DNA from: JAIVJZ01 sp036386515
Lineage (GTDB): Bacteria; Acidobacteriota; Blastocatellia; Pyrinomonadales; Pyrinomonadaceae
Assembly (NCBI GenBank): GCA_036386515.1
Contig: DASVVO010000075.1
Coordinates: 1-64,000, forward strand
Reading direction: 5' to 3'
Length of the DNA stretch: 64,000 nucleotides
Below the pieces are notes generated by a model. It did not search any database. It was not told where the DNA came from and saw only the letters and a list, made by a program, of their open reading frames with translations. A program made the position numbers and the translations under genes. Each line of letters opens with the position of its first letter. Within the stretch, counting starts at the first letter, position 1. Below, piece after piece: positions 33,726 through 42,341 of this stretch.

Positions 33726-34613
33726 TTAATGTTTCGACACGACCGGAAATTCTATCGCGGGCATCACTTCGAGCAGGCCGAGCGAGGCCGTCTTCCCCGC
33801 GCTCGCATCGACGCTGAAGTCCTGCGTCTTGGTCTCTTTCGCGCCGATGGTGACCGACTGCGTCTTCTCCCCGTAACGCTCGTGCCAGGTGGCGACGGTG
33901 TAGGTGCCGGGGGGCACGCCCTTGATCTCGAACGCGCCGTTCTCGCCGCTGACGGCGTACAAAGGGTGCTTCATCACGCCGATGTTGGCCTTCATCCAGG
34001 GATGCTGGTTGCACTTCACGGGCACGACCACCTCCGCGCGCGTGAAGGTTTGGACGATCGGAGCCGCGTTGGCGGGCTGCGACTGGTTCCATTCCTTGTT
34101 GCTCTTCGGCGACGGGTGGACGTTGTGCGCCGTCGGGTCGCTGTTCGTCACTTTCAGCTTCTGCCCCGCCATCATGCCGAGCACGTGCGGAATGTAGCGA
34201 CAGCCTTTTTGATCGAGCGTCACCTCCGTGGCCGGAACTTCAAAGGTGAAGCCGCCGATGCTCTTGCCTTCCGTGGTCTTGCCGTCTTTGATATAGACGA
34301 GCACGTTCGCCAGTTTTCCGTCCTTGACGACCACGTCTTCGGTTTGCGGGTTCGGGTTGCTCTGCGCGCAGGCGGCGTCGGCGTCCATGCTGATCGGCTT
34401 GGGCGCGGGGGCTTCGCCCGTGAAGCTGATCGCGCCCGTGATGGAGCCTTCGTTGCCGCTCGACTTGTAGGGCGTGCCCGCCGTCTCGGTCGTCGCGCCG
34501 CCTTCCTCGGCCACATCGTCATCGTCGTCGTCGCCGCCACAGGCGAGCATCAAAGAAAGCATCGCGGCGGCGAGCATTAAGACCAGAATCCTGCGGACTT
34601 GCTTGAATGGCAT
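33726..34613 (-). CDS. lipoprotein with cupredoxin-like domain and carboxypeptidase-regulatory-like fold
   Basis: 295 residues from ATG 34613 (AGGAG upstream). The lipobox LMLAC is at about 20-24, followed by a run of Asp. The domain about 45-295 carries TAHNVHPSP (His) and CNQHPWMKA (Cys-x2-His-x2-Met), possible type-1 copper ligands. A small beta-sandwich SGENGAFEIKGVPPGTYTVATWHERYG follows, as in CarboxypepD_reg-like proteins. It is encoded between the bc-type complex and oxidase genes, so an electron-carrier or copper-delivery role is possible. Neither is proven. Confidence 0.7.
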   Translation of the reverse strand: MPFKQVRRILVLMLAAAMLSLMLACGGDDDDDDVAEEGGATTETAGTPYKSSGNEGSITGAISFTGEAPAPKPISMDADAACAQSNPNPQTEDVVVKDGKLANVLVYIKDGKTTEGKSIGGFTFEVPATEVTLDQKGCRYIPHVLGMMAGQKLKVTNSDPTAHNVHPSPKSNKEWNQSQPANAAPIVQTFTRAEVVVPVKCNQHPWMKANIGVMKHPLYAVSGENGAFEIKGVPPGTYTVATWHERYGEKTQSVTIGAKETKTQDFSVDASAGKTASLGLLEVMPAIEFPVVSKH

Positions 34614-34650
34614 TAGTTTAAGTGTCTCCTGAAATTTAATTTCCCCGATT

Positions 34651-37600
34651 CTACCAAGAACGGCGCCCCGGCGGCGAATGCCACCCGCCGTACTGTCGCG
34701 CGAACACGATTGACTCGCGCCGCTCTTGCCGCTCGCGCGCCCGGCGCACGATGCTGCTCCGCCGCTTTCCCGCGCCCGTGCGCGCCGCCCGCGCCGCGCG
34801 CTGACGATACTTTCGCCGCCGCTCCGCCGCCGCCGCGGGTTTGGCAGCCCGCGCCGGGCGCGCATGATGCGTGCTCGATTGCGCGGCGGCATTCGTCGTC
34901 TCGCCGGTGGTGGTCGTGCCGCCCGTGGCCGAAGGCGAACCGGCGGCGAGCCGCGCCTGCTCGGCGGGCGTCAGTTGCAGCATGTAGCGGACGAGCAGGT
35001 CGGCGTGGTCGCCCTTGTATTCGTTGAAGCTCTCGGGCAGTTCGCCGTTGAAGACCCAACGCTCGCCGTCGCGCTTGAAGAGTTCGGACGGCATGGCCGT
35101 GCCGGGAATCACCTTCTGCGGGTCGAGCAGCCAGCGGAAAGTCCAGCCGGGTTTGAGTCTCTCGCCGGCCTGCAGGAAGTTCGGGGCGGAAGCGTTTTTG
35201 TCGTGCGCCGGATTTCCCGTCAAGTGACACTTCAAGCACGGCGCTTGTTGCGAGGTGAACAACTGCCGCGCGAGATTGCGTTCCTGATCCGTGAGCGGGC
35301 TGGTCGGCTCTTTGATGAACGGCTCCTGCTGCGACGAGACCGCGAGGAAGAAACGCACGAGCGTGCGCAACTCGTTCGGCGAGAAATTGAACGTGGGCAT
35401 GCGCGCTTTCAGATAGAGCCGCACGCCGTTTTTGTTCGCGCCCGGTTGCGGCGGCAAATCCCGGCTATCGTTGTTCGGGCGAGTCACGCCCTGCTCGTTC
35501 GCGCCCTGAGGCGCGGCCGCGCCTACAGCACCGCCGCCGCCCTCCTGCGACTGGTTGCCGGTCGCGTTGCCCTGCGGTTGAGCGGTCGTCCCGCCGCCGC
35601 TCGACTGGCCGCCCGATTGGTTGCTGTTGCTGCGTCCGGCCATCCCGCTGTGCGCGCGGACGGTCGGGTCGTCGCTGCCGTTGCTGAGCGAAGGGTCGGT
35701 GAGGAAGCGCAGCAGCCAGTTGGGATCGACGCGCGCGCCTTCGGTCATGAGTGCGGGCGGCAATTGATCCTTGCCTTCGGGCGTCAGGTATTGCGGCAAC
35801 TCTTGCAGCACGGATTTCTGCCCGACCTGCACGGAGTGGCAGCCCATGCAGTTGTATTTCTTGATGACCCACCAGCCGTCCTGTATATCCTTGCGGCGGT
35901 CGGTGGCCTCGTAGAAGTAGGAAGTTGGGACGTTTGCGCCTTCCACGCCGACGCTTCCCAGGAGGAACGTCGTCAGAGCATTTTTCCATTCGGGCGTGAG
36001 ATACGGATCGGGCATGCGCAGGTGGTCGCGCGGCTCCTTCTCTTTGCCCTTGTCGTAGATGCCCGGCTCTTCGAGTTTGTGCTCGAAGAAGCCTTTGTGG
36101 TTGTACCACTTCGCGTCCTTGCCGTCTTTGGCCTCGTACTCTTTCTCCGTGAACGGGTTGATGCCCTTCTCCGCGTCGTGCGTGAGCAGGGCGAAGTCGA
36201 GACGTTCGATGGGCGTCGAGCCTTCGGCGGTCAACTCCTTGCCGATGCGCTGCTCGTCCTCGAAGCCCCTGATCTCGTGGCAGTTGGCGCAGCCGTATTG
36301 CTTGATGTAGTACGCGCCCTGATCCTTCAACTTCGGATCATCCATGAAGGAGGCGTCAGGCCACTGCGCGCCCTTGCCGAGCGAGAAGAGATAGGTGGCG
36401 ATGTCGCGCGAGTCCTGTTCGGAGAGACGGAAGTTGGGCATCACCGTCATGTTCTGCACTTGCAGTTCCGCGCCGTCGTTCGGGCATTTCGAGTGGCCTT
36501 CGGTGTCGAAGCGGTAGGGCTTGTTGTTCTTCTCGTAATCGGCGCGCGTCAGGTCGCGTTTCTCCTTCGGACAGTAGGGCGCCCAACGCTCGCGCGGGTT
36601 GTAAATCCAACGCACGATGTAATTGAAATCGGCCTTCTCGCCGACGCGCGTGAGGTTCGCGGCAAACGTGCCGCCGACTTGATTCTCCACGCCCTCGCCG
36701 ATCGAGTGACAGGCCATGCAGCCCTTCGTCTCGAACAACTCCTTGCCGTGCGTGGCGTCGCCCGGCTCCTGCTTCGGCGCTTGTCCCTCGAAACTCGACT
36801 GCCACAGGTAAGCCGCGATGGCCGCGCGCTCGTTGTCGGCGTTCTGTTTGAGATTCTTCGAGAGTTCGTGCTCGGGATTGAGATACCAGTACGTCGGCAT
36901 CTTCGTGCCCGGACGGAATGCTTGCGGGTCTTTGAGCCACACCGGAATCCACTCCTTGCGCAGCTTCAAACGCACGTCTTTCAGATTCGGCCCGACCTTC
37001 TTCTGATCCTGCATCAGGTAACGCGCCTGCACGTTCAACTGCTCGATGCGCGCTTCAAGCTGGCTGTTCGTGACGCGCAGCGAGACGGCGCGGGCGAGTT
37101 TCCCTTGCGCCTCGGTTTCGTCCGCGACTGTGCCGGCCTCAACGTCCAACTGGCGCGCCTCGCGGTCGTTGGCGGCGAGTTGTTCCTCCAGTTGCTTGAT
37201 GGTCTGGCGCGAATTGGCGAGTCCGTCCGTCTCGCGGTCGAACCCTTCGTAGCGGTGACAGCCGACGCAGCCGCGCTCCTGGAAGAGGTCTTTGCCCTTC
37301 GTCAAAACGTTCGCGCCTTGCAGCACGCGATCCTGCGCATGGCACTGCTGGCAGCCCGCTTCCATGTTCTCGCGCTGGTAGAGCGGGTGGAGCCAGAAAC
37401 GGTGGCGGCCGTGGCCTTTGACGATGCTCGTCGTGGCGCGGCCGTTGCCGCCGTGGCAACTCGAACAGCCGAAGCGTTCGGGATTGTGAATCTGCAACAA
37501 GTCCTTGCTGGGGTGGCTGACGAAGGCGCGCGCGTTCCCGTCTAGTTTCTTGCCCGGCCGTTTGAAATTGACGGCCTTGAGTTCGAGCGGCTCGCGGATG

Positions 37601-38424
37601 CCGAGGTGGCACGTCTCGCAACGATCCACGATCTCGTCGCCTTTGACGTTGATCTGCCGGAGCGAGTAATCGAACTTGTTGTTGCGCTCGATCAACTTTT
37701 CGATCTGCTCCGCGCTGAGGCCGATCACGTTGTCTTTCAGATACGTGTCGCGCGTTCTTTTGAGTTCGTCGGCTTCTTTGGAGACTTCCGCGCGCTCCGT
37801 GAGCAGGATGGCTTTTCGATCTTTGAGGGTCAGATATTTCTGTTCGAGTTCGGTGTAGTTGAGTTTCTGCTCCTCGGTCTTATCGGAGTTGGGGTCAACC
37901 GGCATCCGAACTTCGACCTTCTCGCGCTTATCCTCTTCGACCGCGGCGCGCAGGTCTTTCTTGTCCGATTCGTCGGCAGTCTCAATGTTGTAGTTGACGA
38001 CGGTGATGCGGCCGCGCTTGTCTTGGAACGGATCGGTGACGGCGGCGAGTTGGCGGTCGATGAATTTGACCTCGTTGTCGATCTCCTTCTTGCGCGGCGC
38101 GGCGGCCTGCTCGGCCTCGCGCGCGGCGAGTTCGAGTTCCTGATACTCCGGCGACTGCTTCACGTCCTTCTCCGACTGCGTGCCCGTCCGCTTCAGCCGC
38201 TTGAGATGTCGGTTGTAGCGCGAGACGAATTCCTGCTGCATGTCCTTCCAGGGCCGCTGCCAGTAGGCTTCGTCGTACAAAGCCCAGGCGAGCGAGGCCA
38301 TCAGCAGGAGCGCGCACACCAGGAGGATGTTGCTCGTCGAACGGCTAATAATCGGGTCGCGCGCGGGCGGTTCCGGCTCTCGCCGCGCCAGCGCGTCCGC
38401 ATCGTTCTTAGGGGTCTCAGCCAC
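34651..38424 (-). CDS. membrane-anchored octahaem cytochrome c of the bc-type complex
   Basis: 1257 residues from GTG 38424 (GGAGGGAG 8-13 nt upstream; a TTG at 38454 overlaps the petD stop). One membrane helix at about 32-50 is followed by a long coiled-coil, Glu/Lys-rich region at about 60-260. Eight CxxCH haem sites lie at about 269, 320, 358, 386, 569, 712, 859 and 1063. A Gln/Gly/Asn linker (about 930-990) precedes the last module. The final 80 residues are unusually Arg/Ala-rich. It sits directly behind petB/petD, replacing cytochrome c1, and probably passes electrons to the oxidase. Unusually large. Confidence 0.88.
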   Translation of the reverse strand: MAETPKNDADALARREPEPPARDPIISRSTSNILLVCALLLMASLAWALYDEAYWQRPWKDMQQEFVSRYNRHLKRLKRTGTQSEKDVKQSPEYQELELAAREAEQAAAPRKKEIDNEVKFIDRQLAAVTDPFQDKRGRITVVNYNIETADESDKKDLRAAVEEDKREKVEVRMPVDPNSDKTEEQKLNYTELEQKYLTLKDRKAILLTERAEVSKEADELKRTRDTYLKDNVIGLSAEQIEKLIERNNKFDYSLRQINVKGDEIVDRCETCHLGIREPLELKAVNFKRPGKKLDGNARAFVSHPSKDLLQIHNPERFGCSSCHGGNGRATTSIVKGHGRHRFWLHPLYQRENMEAGCQQCHAQDRVLQGANVLTKGKDLFQERGCVGCHRYEGFDRETDGLANSRQTIKQLEEQLAANDREARQLDVEAGTVADETEAQGKLARAVSLRVTNSQLEARIEQLNVQARYLMQDQKKVGPNLKDVRLKLRKEWIPVWLKDPQAFRPGTKMPTYWYLNPEHELSKNLKQNADNERAAIAAYLWQSSFEGQAPKQEPGDATHGKELFETKGCMACHSIGEGVENQVGGTFAANLTRVGEKADFNYIVRWIYNPRERWAPYCPKEKRDLTRADYEKNNKPYRFDTEGHSKCPNDGAELQVQNMTVMPNFRLSEQDSRDIATYLFSLGKGAQWPDASFMDDPKLKDQGAYYIKQYGCANCHEIRGFEDEQRIGKELTAEGSTPIERLDFALLTHDAEKGINPFTEKEYEAKDGKDAKWYNHKGFFEHKLEEPGIYDKGKEKEPRDHLRMPDPYLTPEWKNALTTFLLGSVGVEGANVPTSYFYEATDRRKDIQDGWWVIKKYNCMGCHSVQVGQKSVLQELPQYLTPEGKDQLPPALMTEGARVDPNWLLRFLTDPSLSNGSDDPTVRAHSGMAGRSNSNQSGGQSSGGGTTAQPQGNATGNQSQEGGGGAVGAAAPQGANEQGVTRPNNDSRDLPPQPGANKNGVRLYLKARMPTFNFSPNELRTLVRFFLAVSSQQEPFIKEPTSPLTDQERNLARQLFTSQQAPCLKCHLTGNPAHDKNASAPNFLQAGERLKPGWTFRWLLDPQKVIPGTAMPSELFKRDGERWVFNGELPESFNEYKGDHADLLVRYMLQLTPAEQARLAAGSPSATGGTTTTGETTNAAAQSSTHHARPARAAKPAAAAERRRKYRQRAARAARTGAGKRRSSIVRRARERQERRESIVFARQYGGWHSPPGRRSW

Positions 38425-38450
38425 CTTCGTCTCCCTCCAGGGCTTCGGGT

Positions 38451-39386
38451 TCAAACATTAAACCAGGGCGTTACCCATACGTACTTAATCGTGAAAGCCA
38501 GTCGCAGCAGAATTTTGACCGGCAGCGCGATCAACACCGAGATGGCGAAAAATTGAAACGTCAGGTATTGCAGCAGGCTCGTGCGCGCCAGCAGTTTTCG
38601 TTCAAACTCGTTGCGGGTCATCAGCCAATGCAGGAACAGCCCGGCGAGAAAGTAGAAGAGGCCGACGACGAGCGCGCCGAAGATGATCTTGACGGGCATG
38701 CTCGTGATGCCGAAGATGTCGTGCAAATCGCGGTTCTTGTCGAACACGACGGCGTTGTGATCCCACGTCTGACCCGGCCAGAACCAGACCCAGCCGGGGC
38801 CGCGGATAAAGGTGCCGATCACGATCAGGATGATCCAGGTGAACCAGCCGATGCCGAACATGCCGAGCGCGAACTTGCGCTGGCGGATCGTGTAATAGCC
38901 GTTGCCGAGCGGGTTCGAGTCAACGTATGGAAAGACCATCAGCCCGATCATCATGATCGAGGGCATCACGACGCCCGCGATCCACGGGTCGAAATAGACG
39001 AGCATCTCCTGCAAGCCGAGGAAATACCACGGTGCTTTCGAGGGGTTCATCGTCAGGTTCGGGTTGGCGGGTTCTTCGAGCGGCGCGTCGAGCGTGATCG
39101 ACCAGACGACGAGGATGACCGTCACGATCACGGCGGCGAGAAACTCCACGCGCACGAGAAACGGCCAGACGTGCAACTCGCGCGCCCAACCCGGACGCCA
39201 CGGCAATGTTTTGCGGTGGTGCGTCTTGGCCTTCGCCGCGTCGCCTTCGAGTTCGACGATCAATTTGTCGTTCTCGCGCGCCTGCTTCAACCCGTACCAC
39301 GTGAAGAACGGGACGAGGAACAACATCGCCACAATCGGCACGTTGTCCGGCGCGGAAGTGATGATCCAGAGTTGATGCCAGTCCAT
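38451..39386 (-). CDS. petD: cytochrome b C-terminal (subunit IV/PetD-like) protein
   Basis: 311 residues. The soluble N-terminal part has a helix and a loop with KTHHRKTLPWRPGWAREL. Three or four further helices follow, with the Qo-site region NPSKAPWYFLGLQEMLVYFDPW, in which the usual PEWY is replaced by APWY. The segments VMPSIMMIGLMVFPYVDSNP and FGALVVGLFYFLAGLFLHWL are family-like. It pairs with the N-half to form cytochrome b of a bc-type quinol oxidoreductase. It is separated from petB by a heptamer hairpin. Confidence 0.88.
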   Translation of the reverse strand: MDWHQLWIITSAPDNVPIVAMLFLVPFFTWYGLKQARENDKLIVELEGDAAKAKTHHRKTLPWRPGWARELHVWPFLVRVEFLAAVIVTVILVVWSITLDAPLEEPANPNLTMNPSKAPWYFLGLQEMLVYFDPWIAGVVMPSIMMIGLMVFPYVDSNPLGNGYYTIRQRKFALGMFGIGWFTWIILIVIGTFIRGPGWVWFWPGQTWDHNAVVFDKNRDLHDIFGITSMPVKIIFGALVVGLFYFLAGLFLHWLMTRNEFERKLLARTSLLQYLTFQFFAISVLIALPVKILLRLAFTIKYVWVTPWFNV

Positions 39387-39396
39387 AATAACCTCA

Positions 39397-39477
39397 AGGG
39401 ATGAGGGATGAGGGATGAGGGATGAATCAGAATGAGGATGATTTTAATTCATCCCTCATCCCTCATCCCTCATCCCT
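39397..39477. repeat. hairpin with ATGAGGG heptamer arms between petB and petD
   Basis: The left arm (39397-39426) is AGGG, then ATGAGGG three times, then ATGAAT. The right arm 39447-39477 is its inverse with CATCCCT units. The right arm ends on the petB stop codon (39476-39478), and the left arm ends 10 nt before the petD start. The loop is about 20 nt. Confidence 0.9.
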
Positions 39478-40531
39478 ACTTTTTCGTAGCTTTCATTTCC
39501 GGTTCGAGCATCACGGGCGCGGGGCCGGAGATGCCGCCGTCTTTGCGTATGCGCCAGAAGTGGACGGCCATAAAGAGCGAGGCGACGATGGGAATGCCGA
39601 TGCAGTGCCAGATGTAGGAACGCAGGAGCGCGTTCGCGTCCACGATGGAGCCGCCGAGCAGGCCGAAGCGCACGTCGTTGTAGGGCGTCATGCCGAGTTG
39701 CGGGCCGAAGGGGCCTTCGCTGCCGAACATGGGCGTGGCGCGCGCCATGTTCGTGCCCACCGTCACCGCCCAGAAGCCGAGTTGATCGTCGGGCAGGAGA
39801 TAGCCCGTGAACGAGAGCAGGAGCGTCAACACCAGGAGCACGACGCCGACGCACCAGTTGAACTCGCGCGGCCGCTTGTAAGAACCCGTCAGGACGACGC
39901 GGAACATGTGCAGCCAGGTGGTGATGACCATCAGGTGCGCCGCCCAGCGGTGCATGTTGCGCAGGAGTTTGCCGAAGGGCACGTCGTGTTCGAGGTAGAG
40001 AATGTCGCGAAACGCCTGCACCTTCGTCGGGTGGTAGTAGAACATCAACAGGACGCCGGTGAAGGTGAGGACGATGAAGAGGTAAAACGTGATGCCGCCC
40101 ATGCCCCAGGTGAAACCGTAGCGCACGGCGTCGCGGTTGATCTTCGCGGGATGAAGGTGGAGAAAGACGTTTGAGAGAATCGCCAAGCTGCGATTGCGCG
40201 GGTCGCTGCGGTCGTGCGAGACGCGGAAGATCGACTTCCAGAGTTGCGTCTGCTGCGGGTCTTTGTAAGTCTCGGCCTCTTTGACCGCGCGGTCTTTGAG
40301 GGCGAGTCCCTGCATTCTGGTTTTACTGATGAAGCCGACCGTGGGCGCGTCGCCGCCGCTCTCGGTCGTCGTCTCGCCCGCCACGGCCTTCCGGCTTCCG
40401 GCGGGCACGCCCGACGCGGCTCGCAAGAGCGACTTGATGTCGTCCGGCTCGTTCACGCCGTCGGGCTTCTGCGCCGCGCCGTTCCCCGCCTTCGGCTGAC
40501 CTTCCTGCTCGTCAGGACGTTCGGAATCCAT
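39476..40531 (-). CDS. petB: cytochrome b N-terminal half (PetB-like)
   Basis: 351 residues from ATG 40531 (AGGAGAG 6 nt upstream). A hydrophilic N-terminal extension of about 120 residues precedes four helices with paired haem ligands in NMHRWAAHLMVITTWLHMFR and YIWHCIGIPIVASLFMAVHFWR. The Qo helix region GFWAVTVGTNMARATPMFG follows LSFTGYLLPDDQ. It binds haems bL and bH of a bc-type complex oxidising quinol. The upstream gene is Rieske and the downstream gene is petD. A C-terminal segment ends with MKATKK just before the hairpin. Confidence 0.92.
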   Translation of the reverse strand: MDSERPDEQEGQPKAGNGAAQKPDGVNEPDDIKSLLRAASGVPAGSRKAVAGETTTESGGDAPTVGFISKTRMQGLALKDRAVKEAETYKDPQQTQLWKSIFRVSHDRSDPRNRSLAILSNVFLHLHPAKINRDAVRYGFTWGMGGITFYLFIVLTFTGVLLMFYYHPTKVQAFRDILYLEHDVPFGKLLRNMHRWAAHLMVITTWLHMFRVVLTGSYKRPREFNWCVGVVLLVLTLLLSFTGYLLPDDQLGFWAVTVGTNMARATPMFGSEGPFGPQLGMTPYNDVRFGLLGGSIVDANALLRSYIWHCIGIPIVASLFMAVHFWRIRKDGGISGPAPVMLEPEMKATKK

Positions 40532-40656
40532 CTCCATCTCTCCTGTCTTCGGACGCCGACGCGAATCCGCCCGGCACATAAACTGCGGCTGTCGAAATCG
40601 CCGGGAGACCGTTTGACTCGAACCTCGATGCGACCGCCGGTCGTGACTGTATGAGT

Positions 40657-40700
40657 AACCTGCTTGAAGAGAAACCTGCTTGAAGAGAAACCCGCTTGAT
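40657..40700 (+). repeat. 16-nt direct repeat, nearly three copies, between Rieske and petB
   Basis: AACCTGCTTGAAGAGA at 40657 and 40673, with a diverged third copy from 40689 (AACCCGCTTGAT). It lies in the 195-nt gap upstream of petB, which otherwise shows no gene. Confidence 0.8.
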
Positions 40701-40726
40701 GTTCGGAGAAAACTGCCGGCGGAAAC

Positions 40727-41785
40727 TTACATGGGGATGTAAGCGCCGGGGTCTTCAAATTTATTTTCGCCGCCTTTCGGCCAATCGTAGAGGCGGCCTT
40801 TGTTGACGACGATCTGGCCTTCCGCGTCGAGTTCGATGTGAGCGCGATCCATCGGGCGCGGGGCGGGGCCTTCGAAGTTGATGCCCTCGCTATCGTAGCC
40901 GCTGCCGTGGCAGGGGCATTTGAACTTGTTCTCGCTGGCCTTCCAGTCGGGCGTGCAGCCGAGGTGCGTGCAGACCGCGTTGATGACGAACAGGCGGTCG
41001 GAAGTTTTGACCACCCAGACGCGGTATAACTGCTGATACTTCGTATCGACGCCGATGCCGTAATCGCCGGGGAAGCCCACGCGGAAGATGCTCGACGGCT
41101 CGAAGATCGTGCGCGGCAGGAAGAAGCGCAGCACCCCGAGCGTCACCGTGCCGACGATGCCGACGAGGCTCGCCCAGACGATGCGGCGGCGCATCTTGTT
41201 GATGGGCGGGTCGGGGATGGTGTCCACGACGGTCGGGTGCTGTTTGGCGGCGACGGGCTGCGGAATACCTTTGGCGACGCTCGCGGTCGGGGTCGAAGTC
41301 GTTTTGGCCGCGCCCGGCGCGACGCGCGCGGCGGGCGGCGTGCCGCCCGGCACTTCATTAGTCAGCGTGGGCGGTGCGGCGGCGGCGGACAGCGGCGCGG
41401 CGGCGGGTGCGCCCCCGGCGACGGCAGCGTCGCCCTTCGCAGCGGCCATCTTCGCGGCGGCTTTGGCTTTGGCCTCGGCAATGATGCGCGCGCGTTTCTC
41501 TTCGGGCGTCTCGCCGGCGGGCGCGTCGCCGCTCGCGGGCGGCGGCGCGGATGATGTCGGCGCGGACGGCGGCGGAGGCGTGGCGGGGGTTTCAACCTGA
41601 GGGGCGGCGTTGCCCTTGGCGGCCATGCGGGCGGCGGCCTTCGCTTTGATTTCGGCCATCTGCCGCGCGCGCTTCTCCTCGGCCGTCTCGCCGGAGGGCG
41701 CGGGCGTCGCCGCCTGTGAGTTGTCGGCCGACGGTGCGCCTTCCGCACTCTCGACCGGCCGGTCAGGGTTGTTTTCGCTGTCCAA
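40727..41785 (-). CDS. petC: Rieske iron-sulfur protein with repeat-bearing N-terminal extension
   Basis: 352 residues from TTG 41785 (GGAGG 6 nt upstream). The cluster ligands are clear: CTHLGC at 272-277 and CPCHGSGYD at 290-298, in a C-terminal Rieske domain after one membrane helix (about 201-223). The first 200 residues are Ala/Pro-rich and contain two copies of a 25-residue motif (GETxEEKRARxxAEx then KAKAAAxMAA) at about 32 and 91. First gene of the bc/oxidase cluster, 210 nt downstream of a strong promoter. Confidence 0.93.
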   Translation of the reverse strand: MDSENNPDRPVESAEGAPSADNSQAATPAPSGETAEEKRARQMAEIKAKAAARMAAKGNAAPQVETPATPPPPSAPTSSAPPPASGDAPAGETPEEKRARIIAEAKAKAAAKMAAAKGDAAVAGGAPAAAPLSAAAAPPTLTNEVPGGTPPAARVAPGAAKTTSTPTASVAKGIPQPVAAKQHPTVVDTIPDPPINKMRRRIVWASLVGIVGTVTLGVLRFFLPRTIFEPSSIFRVGFPGDYGIGVDTKYQQLYRVWVVKTSDRLFVINAVCTHLGCTPDWKASENKFKCPCHGSGYDSEGINFEGPAPRPMDRAHIELDAEGQIVVNKGRLYDWPKGGENKFEDPGAYIPM

Positions 41786-41997
41786 ACGCAACCTCCGTGT
41801 TAGGAAATGTGAGGCGAGCGCGCTCACACGTTCAGGAGACAGACAAACCCCTTGATAGGCCACACGCGAGAGAGTTGGTAGGACTCTCCGCAAAAGAGGA
41901 GGAACCTCTCTGCGTCAGGTATTCGAGATGCTATGCGTTACTTAGAAGAGCTACCGAGCCAATGAAATTATAGTAAACAGCTCCGGCGTGTCCGCAT

Positions 41998-42026
41998 TTT
42001 ATACTCTTTTCACAACCGTGTGGCAA
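41998..42026 (-). promoter_or_regulatory. promoter of the Rieske-cytochrome b-oxidase cluster
   Basis: Minus strand TTGCCA (42021-42026), 17-nt spacer, TATAAA (41998-42003), each one base from consensus. A second possible -10, TATAAT, is at 41967-41972. The leader of about 200 nt to the Rieske start holds a GC/purine inverted segment (41885-41920) and no gene. Confidence 0.65.
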
Positions 42027-42074
42027 GATGTATTTTTTCGTCGCGTCGCCCTCCGACCGGCAAGCGCGCACGCT

Positions 42075-42287
42075 TCAGTAAGGCTTCGATGTGTAAGCTA
42101 AATATAGAAACCAGCCGCTCCCGGCCAAGAGAAAAGTCCCGATGAGCAGGTGCCAGTATTGAATGGACGCGGGCGAGATGATCAGCAGACCAAAGAGGAA
42201 GATGAACATTGAGAGACCTCCCAGGATACCCAGCACGGCGGCGATGAACATCAAGCAGCCCTTATAGAAGGAGTCCATCGAGTACAT
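42075..42287 (-). CDS. small two-helix membrane protein, unknown function
   Basis: 70 residues with two hydrophobic segments (FIAAVLGILGGLSMFIFLFG and YWHLLIGTFLLAGSGWFLYL) and short polar ends. I do not recognise a family. It is upstream of the Rieske promoter on the same strand, and divergent from the glutaredoxin-like gene 54 nt away. Coding is supported by a clean two-helix layout and ATG start; the final YTSKPY is polar. A regulator-free accessory role near respiration genes is only a guess. Confidence 0.55.
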   Translation of the reverse strand: MYSMDSFYKGCLMFIAAVLGILGGLSMFIFLFGLLIISPASIQYWHLLIGTFLLAGSGWFLYLAYTSKPY

Positions 42288-42341
42288 TTATTCCAGCCGC
42301 CTCCAATTTTCGGACGAAGCGTTTGAGGAGATTTCCCGACT

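Noticed and set aside
33726..34892. a 388-residue version of the cupredoxin-like lipoprotein
   Set aside because: The additional 93 residues are Arg-rich antisense-like sequence overlapping the octahaem gene. The lipobox and Shine-Dalgarno support ATG 34613.
39397..39477. short repeats resembling a CRISPR array (also at 51767, 52616, 53904, 60961)
   Set aside because: Units are 7 nt with no spacers, arms are inverted to each other, and no cas genes are present.
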